Of a stretch of DNA of 64,000 nt, positions 24,101 through 37,936 are shown piece by piece. The stretch comes from Petrolisthes cinctipes (taxonomy: Eukaryota; Arthropoda; Malacostraca; Decapoda; Porcellanidae). The notes below the pieces were generated by a model. It did no database searches and was not told the DNA's origin. It worked only from the letters and a program-made list of their open reading frames with translations. The translations under genes were made by a program, and so were the position numbers. The stretch lies in NCBI GenBank assembly GCA_033782935.1, contig JAWQEG010001314.1, positions 682,001 through 746,000 on the forward strand, written 5' to 3'. Numbering within the stretch: position 1 is the first letter of the stretch; the number at the start of each line of letters is the position of its first letter.

Positions 24101-25840
24101 CAGAAGCTATCTGTACATGCCTACTCCGTGTTAGAGTACTTTCAAAATTCAGGCCCAAAACATGCTGAAAATCGATATTTTACGTGCCCAAAGTGGATAT
24201 GAGCATGCATCTTCTGTACCCGATTATATCTCAAATTCAGTCTCAAAATACCCGAAAATTCAATGTTTTTGGGTCCCAGAAGCAATCTGTATATGCCTAT
24301 TCCGTGTTAGAGTATTTACAAAATACAGGCCCAAAACATGCTGAAAATCGATATTTTGGGTACCCAAAGTTGATATCTGCATGCATCTTCAGTACCCGTT
24401 TATATCTCAAATTCAGGCTAAAAACGACGGAAAATTCAATATTTTTGGGTCCCAGAAGCGATCTGTACATGACTACTCAGTGCTAGAATGTTTTCACGAT
24501 ACAGACCCAAAATATGCTCAAAATCGATATTTTAAGTGCAAAAAGTCGATATGTGCATGCATCTTCAGTGCCTGTTTATATCTCAAATGCAGGCTCAAAA
24601 CACCCAAAAATTCAATATTTTTGGGTCCCCGAAGCGATCTGTACATGTCTACTTAGTGCTAGAATGTTATCAAAATATAGGCTTGAAATATGCTAAAAAT
24701 CGAAATTTTACGTGTCCAAAGTCGATATATGCATACAATTTTTGTACCCGTTTATATCCCAAATTCTGGATCAAAACACCCGAAAATTCGATATTTTTGG
24801 GTCACAGAAGCTATCTGTACATGCCTACTCAGTGCTAGAATATTTTTAAAATATAGGCCCAAAACAAGCTAAAAATCGATATTATAGGTGCCCAATGTCG
24901 ATATGTGCATGCATATGCTGTACCTGTTTATATCTCAAATTCAGGCTCAAAACACCCGAAAATTTAATATTTTTGGGTCCCAGAAGCAATCTGTACATGC
25001 CTACTCCGTGTTAGAGTACTTTCAAAATACAGGCCATAAAACATGCTGAAAATCGATATTTTAGGTGCCCAAAGTCGATATGTGCATGCATCTTCTGTAC
25101 CCGTTTATATCTCAAATTCAGGCTCAAAACACCCGAAAATTCGATATTTTTGTGTCACAGAAGATATCTGTACATGCCTAATTCGTGTAAGAGTATTTTC
25201 AAAATACAGGCCCAAAACATACAAAAAATCGATATTTAAGGTGCCCAAAGTCGATATGTGCATGCATCTTCTGTAACCGTTTATATCCCAAATTCAGGCT
25301 CAAAACACCCGAAAATTAGATATTATTTTGTCACAGAAGATATCTGTACATTCCTACTTCGAGTAAGAGTATTTTCAAAATACATGCTCAAAACATGCTG
25401 AAAATCGATATTTTGGGTGCCCAAAGTCGATATGTGCATGCATCTTCTGTACCCGTATATATCTAAAATTCAGACTCAAGACACCCGAAAAATCGATATT
25501 TTGGGGTTCCAGAAGCGACTTGTACATGCCTACTCTTTGCTAGAATGTTTTCAAGATACAAAACCAAAATATGCTCAAAATCGATATTTTTGGTGCAAAA
25601 AGTCGATATGTGCATGCAACTTCAGTAGCCGTTTATATCTCAAATGCAGGCTCAAAACACCCGAAAATTCGATATTTTTGGGTCAGAGAAGCGATCTGTA
25701 CATGCCTACTCGGTAACAAAATATTTTTAAAATATAGGCCCAAAACAAGCTAAAAATCGAGATTTTAGGTGCCCAAATTCGATATGTGCATTCATCTTCT
25801 GTACCCGTTTATATCTCAATTTCAGGCTAAAAACACCCGA
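21191..25840 (+). repeat. Mosaic of divergent monomers
   Basis: Mixed subtypes without a tandem HOR. Positions 22183-22510 match the end of HOR-B copy 1 (19018-19345; offset about 3165 bp, 18 monomers minus 3). The GGTATAC insertion subtype is at about 21288. Unusual first boxes such as GGTACGGAATG (22951) and CTCCACATAG (24010) appear once or a few times. There is nothing but satellite here. Confidence 0.83.
23292..23995 (+). repeat. Run of four like monomers (single-monomer amplification)
   Basis: Four successive monomers start at 23292, 23468, 23644 and 23820. All share the diagnostic AGGCTGAAAAA in place of AGGCTCAAAACAC and are much more alike than monomers around them. Here the amplified unit is one monomer, unlike the multi-monomer HORs in the rest of the window. 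Confidence 0.8.
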
Positions 25841-27072
25841 AAATTCGATATTTTTGTGTCCCAGAAGTGATCTGTACATGCCTACTTCGTGTTAGAGTAC
25901 TTTAAAAAAAAAGGCCCGAAACATGATGAAAGTCGTAATTTTAGGTGCCCAAAGTGGATATTAGCATGCATCTTCTGTACCCGATTATATCTCAAATTCT
26001 GGCTCAAAATTCCCGAAAATTCGATGTTTTTGGGCCCCAGAAGCAATCTGTACATGCCTATTCCGTGTTAGAGTATTTTCAAAATATAGGCCCAAAACAT
26101 GCTGAAAATCGATATTTGAGGTGCCCAAAGTCAATATGTGTATGTATCTTCTGTACCCGTTTATATCCCAAATTCAGGCTCAAAACACCCGAAAATTCAA
26201 TATTTTTGGGTCCCAGAAGCGATCTGTACATGCTTACTCTGTGTTAGAGTATTTTCAAAATATAGGACCAAAACATGCTAAAAATCGATATTTTAGGTGT
26301 CCAAAGTCGATATGTGCATGCATCTTCTGTACCCGTTTATATCCCAAATTCAGGCTCAAATCACCCGAAAATTAGATATTTTTGTGTCACAGAAGATATC
26401 TGTACATGCCTTCTTCGTGTTAGAGTATTTTCAAAATACATGCTCAAAACATGCTAAAAATCGATATTTTGGGTGCCCAAAGTCGATATGTGCATGCATC
26501 TTCTGTACCCGTTTATATCTCAAAATTAGACTCAAGACACCCGAAAAATCGATATTTTGGGGTACCAGAAGCGATCTGTACATGCCTACTTCTTGTTAGA
26601 GTATTTTTACAATACGGACCCAAAACATGCTCAAAATCGATATTTTAGGTGCAAAGAGTCGATATGATTATGCATCTTCATTACCTGTTTTCATATCAAA
26701 TTCAGGTTCAAAACTCCCAAAAATTCAATATTTTTGGGTTCCAGAAGTGATCTGTACATGCCTACTCAGTGCTAGAATCTTTTCAAAATATAGGCTCAAA
26801 ACATGCTAAAAATCGATAATTTAGGTGTCCAAAGTCGATATGTGCATGCATGTTCTGTACCCGTTTATATCCCAAATTCAGGCTCAAAACATCCGAAAAT
26901 TAAATATTATTGTGTCACAGAAGATATCTGTACATGCCTACTTCGTGTTAGAGTATTTTTAAAATACATGCCCAAAACATGCTGAAAATCGATATTTTGG
27001 GTGCCCAAAGTCGATATGTGCATGCATCTTCTGTACCCGTTTATATCTCAAATTCAGGCTTAAAACAACCGA
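25841..27072 (+). repeat. 7-monomer HOR, copy 1 (1232 bp)
   Basis: Offsets to the following copy are exactly 1232 bp (7 x 176) at every landmark checked between 25889 and 26800. Markers are CTTTAAAAAAAAAGGCCCG, AAAGTCGTAATTTTAGG, GTGGATATTAGCATGC, CACAGAAGATATCTG and GATATGATTATGCATC. Few substitutions separate the copies, for example TTCAATATT here against TTCGATATT at 27428. Confidence 0.9.
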
Positions 27073-28050
27073 AAATTCGATATTTTTGGGTCCCAGAAGC
27101 GATCTGTACATGCCTACTCCGTGTTAGAGTACTTTAAAAAAAAAGGCCCGAAACATGATGAAAGTCGTAATTTTAGGTGCCCAAAGTGGATATTAGCATG
27201 CATCTTCTGTACCCGATTATATCTCAAATTCTGGCTCAAAATTCCCGAAAATTCGATGTTTTTGGGCCCCAGAAGCAATCTGTACATGCCTATTCCGTGT
27301 TAGAGTATTTTCAAAATATAGGCCCAAAACATGCTGAAAATCGATATTTGAGGTGCCCAAAGTCAATATGTGTATGTATCTTCTGTACCCGTTTATATCC
27401 CAAATTCAGGCTCAAAACACCCGAAAATTCGATATTTTTGGGTCCCAGAAGCGATCTGTACATGCTTACTCTGTGTTAGAGTATTTTCAAAATATAGGCC
27501 CAAAACATGCTAAAAATCGATATTTTAGGTGTCCAAAGTCGATATGTGCATGCATCTTTTGTACCCGTTTATATCCCAAATTCAGGCTCAAATCACCCGA
27601 AAATTAGATATTTTTGTGTCACAGAAGATATCTGTACATGCCTACTTCGTGTTAGAGTATTTTCAAAATACATGCTCAAAACATGCTGAAAATCGATATT
27701 TCGGGTGCCCAAAGTCGATATGTGCATGCATCTTCTGTACCCGTTTATATCTCAAAATTAGACTCAAGACACCAGAAAAATCGATATTTTTGGGTACCAG
27801 AAGCGATCTGTACATGCCTACTTCTTGTTAGAGTATTTTTACAATACGGACACAAAACATGCTCAAAATCGATATTTTAGGTGCAAAGAGTCGATATGAT
27901 TATGCATCTTCATTACCTGTTTTCATATCAAATTCAGGTTCAAAACTCCCAAAAACTTAATATTTTTGGGTTCCAGAAGCGATCTGTACATGCCTACTCA
28001 GTCCTAGAATGTTTTCAAAATATAGGCTCAAAACATGCTAAAAATCGATA
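27073..28050 (+). repeat. 7-monomer HOR, copy 2 (about 5.5 monomers)
   Basis: This copy tracks copy 1 with no indels from 27073 to about 28050. It then changes to a GTGTCCCAAGTCAATAAG subtype where copy 1 has GTGTCCAAAGTCGATATG. Confidence 0.88.
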
Positions 28051-28834
28051 TTTTAGGTGTCCCAAGTCAATAAGTGCATGCATGTTCTGTACCCGTTTAT
28101 ATCTCAAATTCAGGCTGAAAACACTCGAAAATTCGATATTTTGGGGTCCCAGAAGCGATCTGTACATGCCTACTCCGTGTTAGAGTATTTTCAAAATACA
28201 TGCCTAAACCATGCTGAAAATCGATATTTTAGCTGCCCATAGTCGATAAGTGCATGCATCTTCTGTAATCGTTTATATCTCAAATTCAGGCTCAAAATAC
28301 CCGAAAATTCGATATTTTTGGGTCCCAGAAGCGATCTGTACATGCCTACTCCGTGTTAGAGTACTTTCAAAATACAGGCCTAAAACATGCTGAAAATCGA
28401 TATTTTAGGTGAACAAAGTCGATATGTGCATACATCTTCTGTACCCGATTATATCTCAAATTCAGGCTCAAAATACCCGAAAATTTGATATTTTTAGGTC
28501 CCAGAAGCAATCTGTACATGCCTATTCCGTGTTAGAGTATTTTGAAAATACCTACCCAAAACATGCTGAAAATCGATATTTTAGGTTCAAAAAGTCGATA
28601 TGTGCATGCATATTCAGTACCCGTTTATATCTCAAATTCAGGCTCAAAACACCCAAAAATTCAATATTTTTGTGTCCCATAAGCGATCTGTACATGCCTA
28701 CTCAGTGCTAGAATAATTTCAAAATATTGGCCCATAACATGCTAAAAATCGATATTTTGGGTGACCAAAGTCGATATGTGCATGCATCCTCTGTACCCGT
28801 TTATATTTCAAATTCAGGCTCAAAACACCCGAAA
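28051..28834 (+). repeat. Mosaic monomers between HORs
   Basis: About four to five monomers of mixed subtype (GCTGCCCATAG, GTGAACAAAG, GTTCAAAAAG, GTGACCAAAG) separate the 7-monomer and 8-monomer HORs. There is no other content. Confidence 0.8.
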
Positions 28835-30254
28835 ATTCGATATTTTTAGGAACGAGAAGCGATATGTACATGCCTACTCCGTGTTAGAGTATTTTCAAAA
28901 TACAGGTCCAAAACATGCTCAAAATCAATATTTTGGGTGCCCAAAGTCGATATGTGCATTCATCTTCTGTACGCGTTTTTTATATTTCAAATTCAGGCTC
29001 AAAACACCCGAAAATTCGATATTTTTGGATCCCAGAAGCAATCTGTACATGCCTACTCCTTGCTTGAATGTTTTCAAGATACAGACCCAAAACATGCTCA
29101 AAATCGATAATTTAGGAGCAAAAAGTCGATATGTGCATGTATCTTCAGTACCGGTTTATATCTCAAATTCAAGCTCAAAACACCCCAATATTCAATAGTT
29201 GTAGGTTCCAGAAGCGATCTTTACATGTCTACTCAGTGCTAGAATGTTTTTAAAATATAGGTTTAAAACATGCTAAAAAATTATATTTTAGGTGTCCCAA
29301 GTCGATATGTGCATGCATCTTCTGTACTCGTTTATATCTCAAATTCAGGCTTAAAACACGCGAAAATTCTATATTTTTTGGTCCCAGAAGCGACCTGTAT
29401 ATACCTACTCCACGCTAGAATGTTTTCAAGATACAGACCCAAAACATGCCCAAAATCGATATTTTAGGTGCAAAAAGTCGATATGTGCATGCATATTCAG
29501 TATCCGTTTATATCTCAAATTCAGGCTCAAAACACCCGAAAATTCGATATTTTTGGGTTTTAGATGCAATCTGTATATGCCTACTCCGTGTTTAAGTATT
29601 TTCAAAATACATGCCCAAAACATGCTGAAAATTGATATTTTAGCTGCCCTTAGTCAATATGTGCATGCATCTTCCGTACCCGTTTATATCTTAAATTCAG
29701 TCTCTAAACACCCGAAAATTCGATATTTTTGGGTCCCAGAAGTGATCTGTACATGCCTACGCAATGCTAGAATGTTTTCAAGATACAGACCTAAAACATG
29801 CTAAAAATCGATATTTTAGATGCCCAATGTCGATATGTGCATGCATCTTCTGTACAGTACCCGTTTATATCTCAAATTCAGGCTCAAAACTCCCAAAAAT
29901 TCGGTATTTTTGGGTCCCAGAAGCGATCCGTGCATGCCTACTCAGTGCTAGAATATTTTCAAAATAAAAGCCCAATACATGCTAAAAATCGATATTTTAT
30001 GTGCCCATAGTCAATATGTGCATGCATCTTCTGTACCCGTTTATATCTTAAATTCAGGCTCTAAACACCCGAAAATTCGGTATTTTTGGTTCCCAGAAGC
30101 GATCTGGTATACATGCCTACTCAGTGTTAGAGTACTTTAAAAATACAGGCAATAAAACATGCTGACAATCGATATTTTAGGTGTCCCAAGTCGATGTGCG
30201 CATAGATATTCTGTACCAGTTTATATCTCAAATATAGGCTCAAAACACCCAAAA
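28835..30254 (+). repeat. 8-monomer HOR, copy 1 (1420 bp)
   Basis: The following copy lies 1420 bp downstream, which is 8 x 176 plus 12. Insertions I can see account for the excess: +3 in GCGTTTTTTATATTTC (28978), +5 in CTGTACAGTACCCG (29849), +3 in CTGGTATACATG (30105) and +1 in GGCAATAAAACATG (30149). The unit has therefore accumulated length changes that the HOR-D block lacks. Confidence 0.87.
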
Positions 30255-31150
30255 ATTCGATATTTTTAGGAAGGAATAACGATATGTACATGCCTACTCC
30301 GTGTTAGAGTATTTTAAAAATACAGGTCCAAAACATGCTCAAAATCGATATTTTAGGCGCCCAAAGTCTATATGTGCATGCATCTTCTGTACGCGTTTTT
30401 TATATTTCAAATTCAGGCTCAAAACACCCGAAATTTCGATATTTTTGGGTTCCAGAAGCAATCTGTACATGCCTACTCCTTGCTTGAATGTTTTCAAGAT
30501 ACAGACCAAAAACATGCTCAAAATCGATAATTTAGGGGCAAAAAGTCGATATGTGCATGTATCTTCAGTACCGGTTTATATCTCAAATTCAGGCTCAAAA
30601 CACCCCAATATTCAATAGTTTTAGGTTCCAGAAGCGATCTGTACATGTCTACTCAGTGCTAGAATGTTTTTAAAATATAGGTTTAAAACATGCTAAAAAT
30701 TTATATTTTCGGTGTCCCAAGTCGATATGTGCATGCATCTTCTGTACTCGTTTATATCTCAATTTCAGGCTCAAAACACCCGAAAATTCGATATTTTTTG
30801 GTCCCAGAAGTGACCTGTATATACCTACTCCACGCTAAAATGTTTTCAAGATACAGACCCATAACATGCCCAAAATCGATATTTTAGGTGCAAAAAGTCG
30901 ATATGTGCATGCTTATTCAGTACCCGTTTATATATCAAATTCAGGCTCAAAACACCCAAAAATTCGATATTTTTGGGTTTTAGATGCAATCTGTATATGC
31001 CTACTCCGTGTTTAAGTATTTTCAAAATACATGCCCAAAACATGCTGAAAATCGATATTTTAGCTGCCCATAGTCAATATGTGCATGAATCTTCTGTACC
31101 CGTTTATATCTTAAATTCAGGCTCTAAACACCCGAAAATTCGGTATTTTT
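30255..31150 (+). repeat. 8-monomer HOR, copy 2 (about 5 monomers)
   Basis: This copy matches 28835-29730 at an offset of 1420 bp. It diverges near 31150, where it takes the GGTATAC-insertion monomer that copy 1 has only at 30105. Confidence 0.85.
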
Positions 31151-34100
31151 GGGTTCCAGAAGCGATCTGGTATACATGCCTACTCAGTGTTAGAGTACTT
31201 TAAAAATACAGGCAATAAAACATGCTGAAAATCGATATTTTAGGTGCCCAAAGTCAATATGTGCATGCATCTTATGCACCCGTTTATATCTCAAATTCAG
31301 GCTCAAAACACCCGAAAATTCGGTATTTTTGGGTCCCAGAAGCGATCTGTACATGCGTACTTCTTGCTAGAATGTTTTCAAGATACAGACCCAAAACAAG
31401 CTTAAAATCGATATTTTATGTGCCAAAAGTCGATATGTGCATGTATCTTCAGTACCGGTTTACATCTCAAGTTCAGGCTCAAAACACTTGAATATTCAAT
31501 AGTTTTAAGTTCCAGAAGCGATCTGTACATGTTTACTCAGTGCTAGAATGTTTTTTAAATATAGGTTTAAAACATGCTAAAAATTTATATTTTCGGTGTC
31601 CCAAGTCGATATGTGTATGCATCTTCTGTACTCGTTTATATCTCAAATTCAGGCTGAAAACACCCTTAAATTCGGTATTTTTGTGTTCCAGAAGCGATCT
31701 GTACATCCCTACTTCTTGCTAGAATGTTTTCAAGATACAGACCCAAAACATGCTAAAAATCGATATTTTAGATGCCCAATGTCGATATGTGCATGCATCT
31801 TCTGTACTGTACCCGTTTATATCTCAAATTCAGGCTCAAAACACCCAAAAATTCGGTATTTTTAGGTCCCGGAAGCGATCTGTGCATGCCTACTCAGTGC
31901 TAGAAAAATTTCAAAATATTGGCCCAAAACATGCTAAAAATCGATATTTTAGGTGTCCAAAGTCGATATGTCCATACATCTTTTGTACTCGTTTATATCC
32001 CAAATTCAGGCTCAAAACACCCGAAAATTCGATATTTTTGGGTCCAAGAAGAGATCTGTACATGCCTACTCAGTGCTAGAATGTTTTCAAAATATAGGCT
32101 CAAAACATGCTAATAATCGATATTTTAGGTGTCCCAAGTCGTTATGTGCATGGATGTTCTGTACCCGTTTATATCTCAAATTCAGGCTCAAAACACCCAA
32201 AAATTCAATATTTGTTGGTCCCAGAAGCGATCTGTACATGCCTACTCGGTGTTAGAGTATTTTCAAAATACAATCCGAAAATATATCACGATCGATATTT
32301 TAGGTGCCCATAGTCGATATGTGCATGCATCTTCAGTATCCGTTTATATCTCAAATTCAGGCTCAAAACACCCGAAAATTCGATATTTTTGGGTCCCATA
32401 AGCGATCTGTACATGCCTACTCAGTGCTAGAATAATTTCAAGATATTGGCTCAAAACATGCTAAAAATCGATATTTTGGGTGCCCAAAGTCGAAATGTGC
32501 ATGCATGCTCTGTACCCGTTTATATCTCAAATTCAGGCTCAAAACACCCGAAAATTCGATATTTTTGGGTCCGAGAATTGATCTGTACATGCCTACTCCG
32601 TGTTAGAGTATTTTCAAATTACAGGTCCAAAACATGCTTAAAATCGATATTTTAGGTGCCCAAAGTCGATATGTGCATGCTTCTATTGTTCGCGTTTTTT
32701 TATATTTCAAATTCAGGCTCAAAACACCTGAAAATTCGATATTTTTGGGTCGCAGAAGCAATCTGTACATGCCTACTCCTTGATAGAATGTTTTCAAGAT
32801 AACGACCCAAAACATGCTTAAAATCGATAATTTAGGTGCTAAAAGTCGATATGTGCATGTATCTTCAGTACCCGTTTATATCTCAAATTCAAGCTCTAAA
32901 CACCCGAAAAGTCAATATTTTTGGGTTCCAGAAGAGATCTGTACATGCCTACTCCGTGTTAAAGTATTTTCAAAATATAGGCCCAAAACATGCTGAAAAT
33001 CGATATTTTAGGTGCCCAAACTCGATATGTGAATGCATCTTCTGTACCCGTTTATATCTCAAATTCAGGCTCAAAACACCCAAAAATTCAATATTCTTGG
33101 GTCCCCGAAGCGATCTGTACTTGTCTACTCAGTGCTAGAATGTTTTAAAATATAGACTTAAAACATGCTAAATATCAATATTTTAGGTGTCCAAAGTCGA
33201 TATGTGCATACATCTTTTGTACCCGTTTATATCCCAAATTCATGCTCAAAACACCCGAAAATTCGAAATTTTTGGGTCCCAGAAGCGATCTGTACATGCC
33301 TACTCCGTGTTAGAGAATGTTTTAAAAATACAGGCCCAAAACATGATAAAAATCGATATTTTTGGTGCACAAAGTCGATATGTGCATGCATCTTCTGTAC
33401 TCGTTTATATCTCAAATTCATGCTCAAAACACTAGAAAATTCGATATTTTTGTGTCCCTGTAGCGATCTGTACATGCCTACTCCGTGTTAGAGTATTTTT
33501 AAAATACAGGCCCAAAACATAAAGAAAACCGATATTTTACTTGCCCAATGTCAATATGTGTATGTATCTTCTGTACCCGTTTATATCCCAAATTCAGGCT
33601 TGAAACATCCGAAAATTCGATATTTTTATGTCCCAGAAGCGATCTATACATGCCTACTCAGTGCTAGAATATTTTCAACATATAGTCCCAAAACATGCTA
33701 AAAATCGATATTTTAGGTGCCCGAAGTCGATATGTGCAAGCATCTTCTGTACCCGTTTATATTTCAAATTCAGGCTCAAAACACCCGAAAATTCGATATT
33801 TTTGGGTCCCAAATGCAATCTGTACATGCCTACTCCTTGCTAAAATGTTTTCAAGATACAGACCAAAAACATGCTCAAAATCGATATATTAGGTGCAAAA
33901 AGTCGATATGTGCATGCATCTTCTGTACCCGTTAATATCTCAAATTCAGGCTCAAAACACCCGAAAATTCAATATTTTTGGGTCCCTAAAAACGATCTGT
34001 ACATGCCTACTCAGTGCTAGAATGTTTTCAAATTATAGGCTCAAAACATGCTAAAAATTGATATTTTAGGTGTCCAAAGTCGATATGTCATTGCATCTTC

Positions 34101-36353
34101 TGTACCCGTTTATATCTCAAATTCATGCTCAAAACACCCGAAAATTCGATGTTTTTTGGTCCAAGAAGCGATCAGTACATGCCTACTCCTTTCTAGAATG
34201 TTTTAAAGATACAGAATTAAAACATGCACAAAATCGATATTTTAGGTGCAAAAAGTAGATATGCGCATTTATCTTCAGTACCCGTTTATATCTCATATTC
34301 AGGCTCAAAACACCCGAAAATTCAATATTTTTGGGTCCCAGAAACGATCTGTACATGCCTACTCAGTGCGAGAATGTTTTCAAAATATAGGCTCAAAACA
34401 TGCTAAAAATCGATATTTTAGGTGTCCAAAGTCGATATGTGGATGCATCTTCTGTACCCGTTTATAACTCAAATTCAGGCTCAAAACGCCCAAAAATTCG
34501 ATATTTTTGGGTCCCAGAAGCGATCTGTACATGCCTACTCCGTGTTAGAGCATTTTCAAATACAGGCCCAAAACATGAAGAAAATCGGTATTTTGGGTGC
34601 CCAAAGTCAATATGTGTATACATCTTCTGTACCAGTTTATATCCCAAATTCAGGCTCAAAACACCCGAAAATTCGATATTTTGGGGTCCCAGAAGCGATC
34701 TGTACATGCCTACTCCGTGTTAAAGTATTTTCAAAATACAGGCCCAAAACATGCTGAAAATCTATATTTTAGGTGCCCAAAGTCAATATGTGTATGCATC
34801 TTCTGTACCCGTCTGTATCCTAAATTCAGGTTCAAAACACCCAAAAATTCGATATTTTTGGGTCCCAGAAGCGATCTGTACGTGCATACTCCTTGCTAGA
34901 ATGTTTTCAAGATACAGACCCAAAACATGCCCAAAATCGATATTTTAGGTGCAAAAAGTCATAGGTGCATGCATTCTCCGTAAACGGTTATATCTCAAAT
35001 TCTGGCTCAAAACCCCCGAAAATTCGATATTTTTGGGTCCCAGAAGCGATCTGTACATGCCTACTCAGTGCTAGAATATTTTCAAATTATACGCCCAAAA
35101 CATACTAGAAATCGATATTTTGGGTGCCAAAGTCGATATGTGCATGCATCTTCTGTACCCGTTTATATCTCAAATTCAGGCTCAAAACACCCAAAAATCG
35201 ATATTTTTGTGTCTCAGAAGCAATCTGTACATGTCTACACCGTATTTGAGTATTTTCAAAATACAGGCCCAAAAGATGCTTCAAATCGATATTTTAGGTG
35301 CCCAAAGTCGATATGTGCATGCATCTTCTGTACCCGTTTATATCTGAAATTCAGGCTCAAAACATACGAAAATTCAATGTTTTTGGGTCCCAGAAGCGAT
35401 CTGTACGTGCATACTCCGTGTTAGAGTGTTTTTAAAATACAGGCCCAAAACATGCTGAAAATCGATATTTTAGGTGCAAAAAGTCAATATGTGTATGCAT
35501 CTTCTGTACCCGTGTATATCCCTAATTCTGGTTTATAAAACCAGAAAATTCGATATTTTTGGGTCCCAGAAGCGATCTGTACATGCCTACTCCTTGCTAG
35601 AATGTTTTCAAGATACAGACCCAAAACATGCTCAAAATCGATATTTTAAGTGCAAAAAGTCGATATGTGCATGCATCTTCTGTACCCGTTTATATCTCAA
35701 ATTCAGGCTCAAAACACCCAAAAAATCGATATTTTTGTGTCCCAGAAGCGATCTGTACATGCCTACTCCGTGTTAGAGTATTTTCAAAATACAGGCCCAA
35801 AACATGCTCAAAATCGATATTTTAGGTGCCCAAAGTCGATATGTGCATGCATCTTCTGAATCCGTTTATATCTCAAATTCAGGCTCAAAACCCTCGAAAA
35901 TTCGATATTTTTGGGTCCCAGAAGCGATCTGTACATGCCTACTCCGTGTTAATGTATTTTCAAAATACAGGCCCAAAACATGCTGAAAATCTATATTTTA
36001 GGTGCTCAAAGTCACTATGTGTATGCATCTTCTGTACCCGTGTATATCCCTAATTCAGGTTCAAAACACCAGAAAATTCGGCATTTTTGGGTCCCAGAAG
36101 CGATCTGTACATGCCTACTCCTTGCTAGAATGTTTTCAATATACAGACCCAAAACATGCTAAAAATCGATATTTTAGGTGCAAAAAGTCGTTATGTGCAT
36201 GCATCTTCTGTACCCGTGTATATCCCTAATTCTGGTTCATAACACCAGAAAATTCGATATTTTTGGGTTCCAGAAGCGATCTGTACATGTCTACTCAGTG
36301 CTAGAATATTTTCAAATTATACGCCCAAAACATACTAGAAATCGATATTTTGG
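31151..36353 (+). repeat. Mosaic monomers with fragments of the 8-monomer HOR
   Basis: Mixed subtypes. A partial third copy of the 8-monomer unit is recognisable at about 32580-32935, with its TTCGCGTTTTTTTATATTTC insertion and the ATCGATAATTTAGG box. A CTGTACTGTACCCG micro-duplication occurs near 31803. From about 34750 the monomers become those of the right-hand HORs (GTCTATATCCC, GTGTATATCCC and GTGCAAAAAG types); 35628-35825 resembles 37738-37935. No gene is present. Confidence 0.82.
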
Positions 36354-37936
36354 GTGCCGAAGTCGATATGTGCATGCATCTTCTGTACCCGTTTATATCT
36401 CAAATTCACGCTCAAAACACCCAAAAAATCGATATTTTTGTGTCCCAGAAGCGATCTGTACATGTCTACACCGTGTTTGAGTATTTTCAAGTTACAAAAC
36501 CCAAAACATGCTCAAAATCGATATTTTAAGTGCAAAAAGTCGATATGTGCATGCATCTTCTGTACCCGTTTATATCTCAAATTCAGGCTCAAAACACCCG
36601 AAAATTCGATATTTTTGAGTCCCAAAAGCGATCTGTACATGTCTACTCCGTGTAAGAGTATTTTTTAAATACAGGCCTAAAATATACTAAAAATCGATAT
36701 TTTAGGTGCCCAAAGTCGATATGTGCATGCATCTTCTGTACCCGTTTATATCGCAAATTCAGGCTCAAAACATCCGAAAATTCAATGTTTTTGGGTCCCA
36801 GAAGCGATCTGTACGTGCATACTCCGTGTTAGAGTGTTTTTAAAATACAGGACCAAAACATGCTAAAAATCGATATTTTATGTGCCCAAAGTCAATATGT
36901 GTATGCATCTTCTGTACCCTTGTATATCCCTAATTCAGGTTCAAAACACCAGAAAATTCGATATTTTTGGTTACCAGAAGCGATCTGTACATGCCTACTC
37001 CTTGCTAGAATGTTTTCAAGATACAGACCTAAAACCTGTCAAAATCGATATTTTAAGTGTAAAAAGTCGATATGTGCATTCATCTTCTGTACCCGTTTAT
37101 ATCTCAAATTCAGGCTCAAAATTTCGAAAATTCGATATTTTTGGGTCCCTTAAGCAATCTGCACATGCCTATTCAGTGCTAGAATGTTTTTAAAATACAG
37201 GCTGAAAACATGCTATAAATCGATATTTTAGGTGAACAATGTCGATATGTGCATGCATCTTCTGTACCCGTTTATATCTCAAATTCAGGCTCAAAACACC
37301 CAAAAAATCAATATTTTTGTGTCCCAGAAGCGATCACTACATGCCTACTCCGTGTTAATGTATTTACAAAATACAGGCCCAAAACATGCTCAAAATCGAT
37401 ATTTTAGGTGCCCAAAGTCGATATGTGCATGCATCTTCTGTATCCGTTTATATCTCAAATTCTGGCTCAAAACACCCAAAAAATCGATATTTTTGTGTCC
37501 CAGAAGCGATCTGTACATGCCTACTCCGTGTCAAAGTATTTTCCAAATACAGGCCTAAAACATGCTGAAAATCTATATTTTAGGTGCCCAAAGTCAATAT
37601 GTTTATAAATCTTCTGTACCCGTGTATATCCCTAATACTGGTTCATAACACCAGAAAATTCGATATTTTTGGGTCCCAGAAGCGATCTGTAAATGCCTAC
37701 TCCTTGCTAGCATGTTCTCAAGATACAGACCCAAAATATGCTCAAAATCGATATTTTAAGTGCAAAAAGTCGATATGTGCATGCCTCTTCTGTACCCGTT
37801 TATATCTCAAATTCATGCTCAAAACACCCAAAAAATCGATATTTTTGTGTCCCAGAAGCAATCTGTACATGTCTACTCCGTGTTAGAGTATTTTCAAAAT
37901 ACAGGCCCAAAACATGCTTAAAATCGATATTTTAGG
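36354..37936 (+). repeat. 9-monomer HOR-C, copy 1 (1583 bp)
   Basis: The order of monomers here recurs from 37937 at an offset of 1583 bp (9 x 176 minus 1). Landmarks are CAAGTTACAAAACCC, TATCGCAAATTCAGG, GGTTACCAGAAGCG, CTAAAACCTGTCAAAATCG and CAAAATTTCGAAAATTC. Length and order are conserved through about 37380. Confidence 0.87.

Noticed and set aside
28975..28995. GCGTTTTTTATATTTC as a promoter or TATA-like element
   Set aside because: It is a 3 bp expansion of the ordinary GTTTATATCTC box of the monomer, present in a few HOR copies, with no downstream gene.
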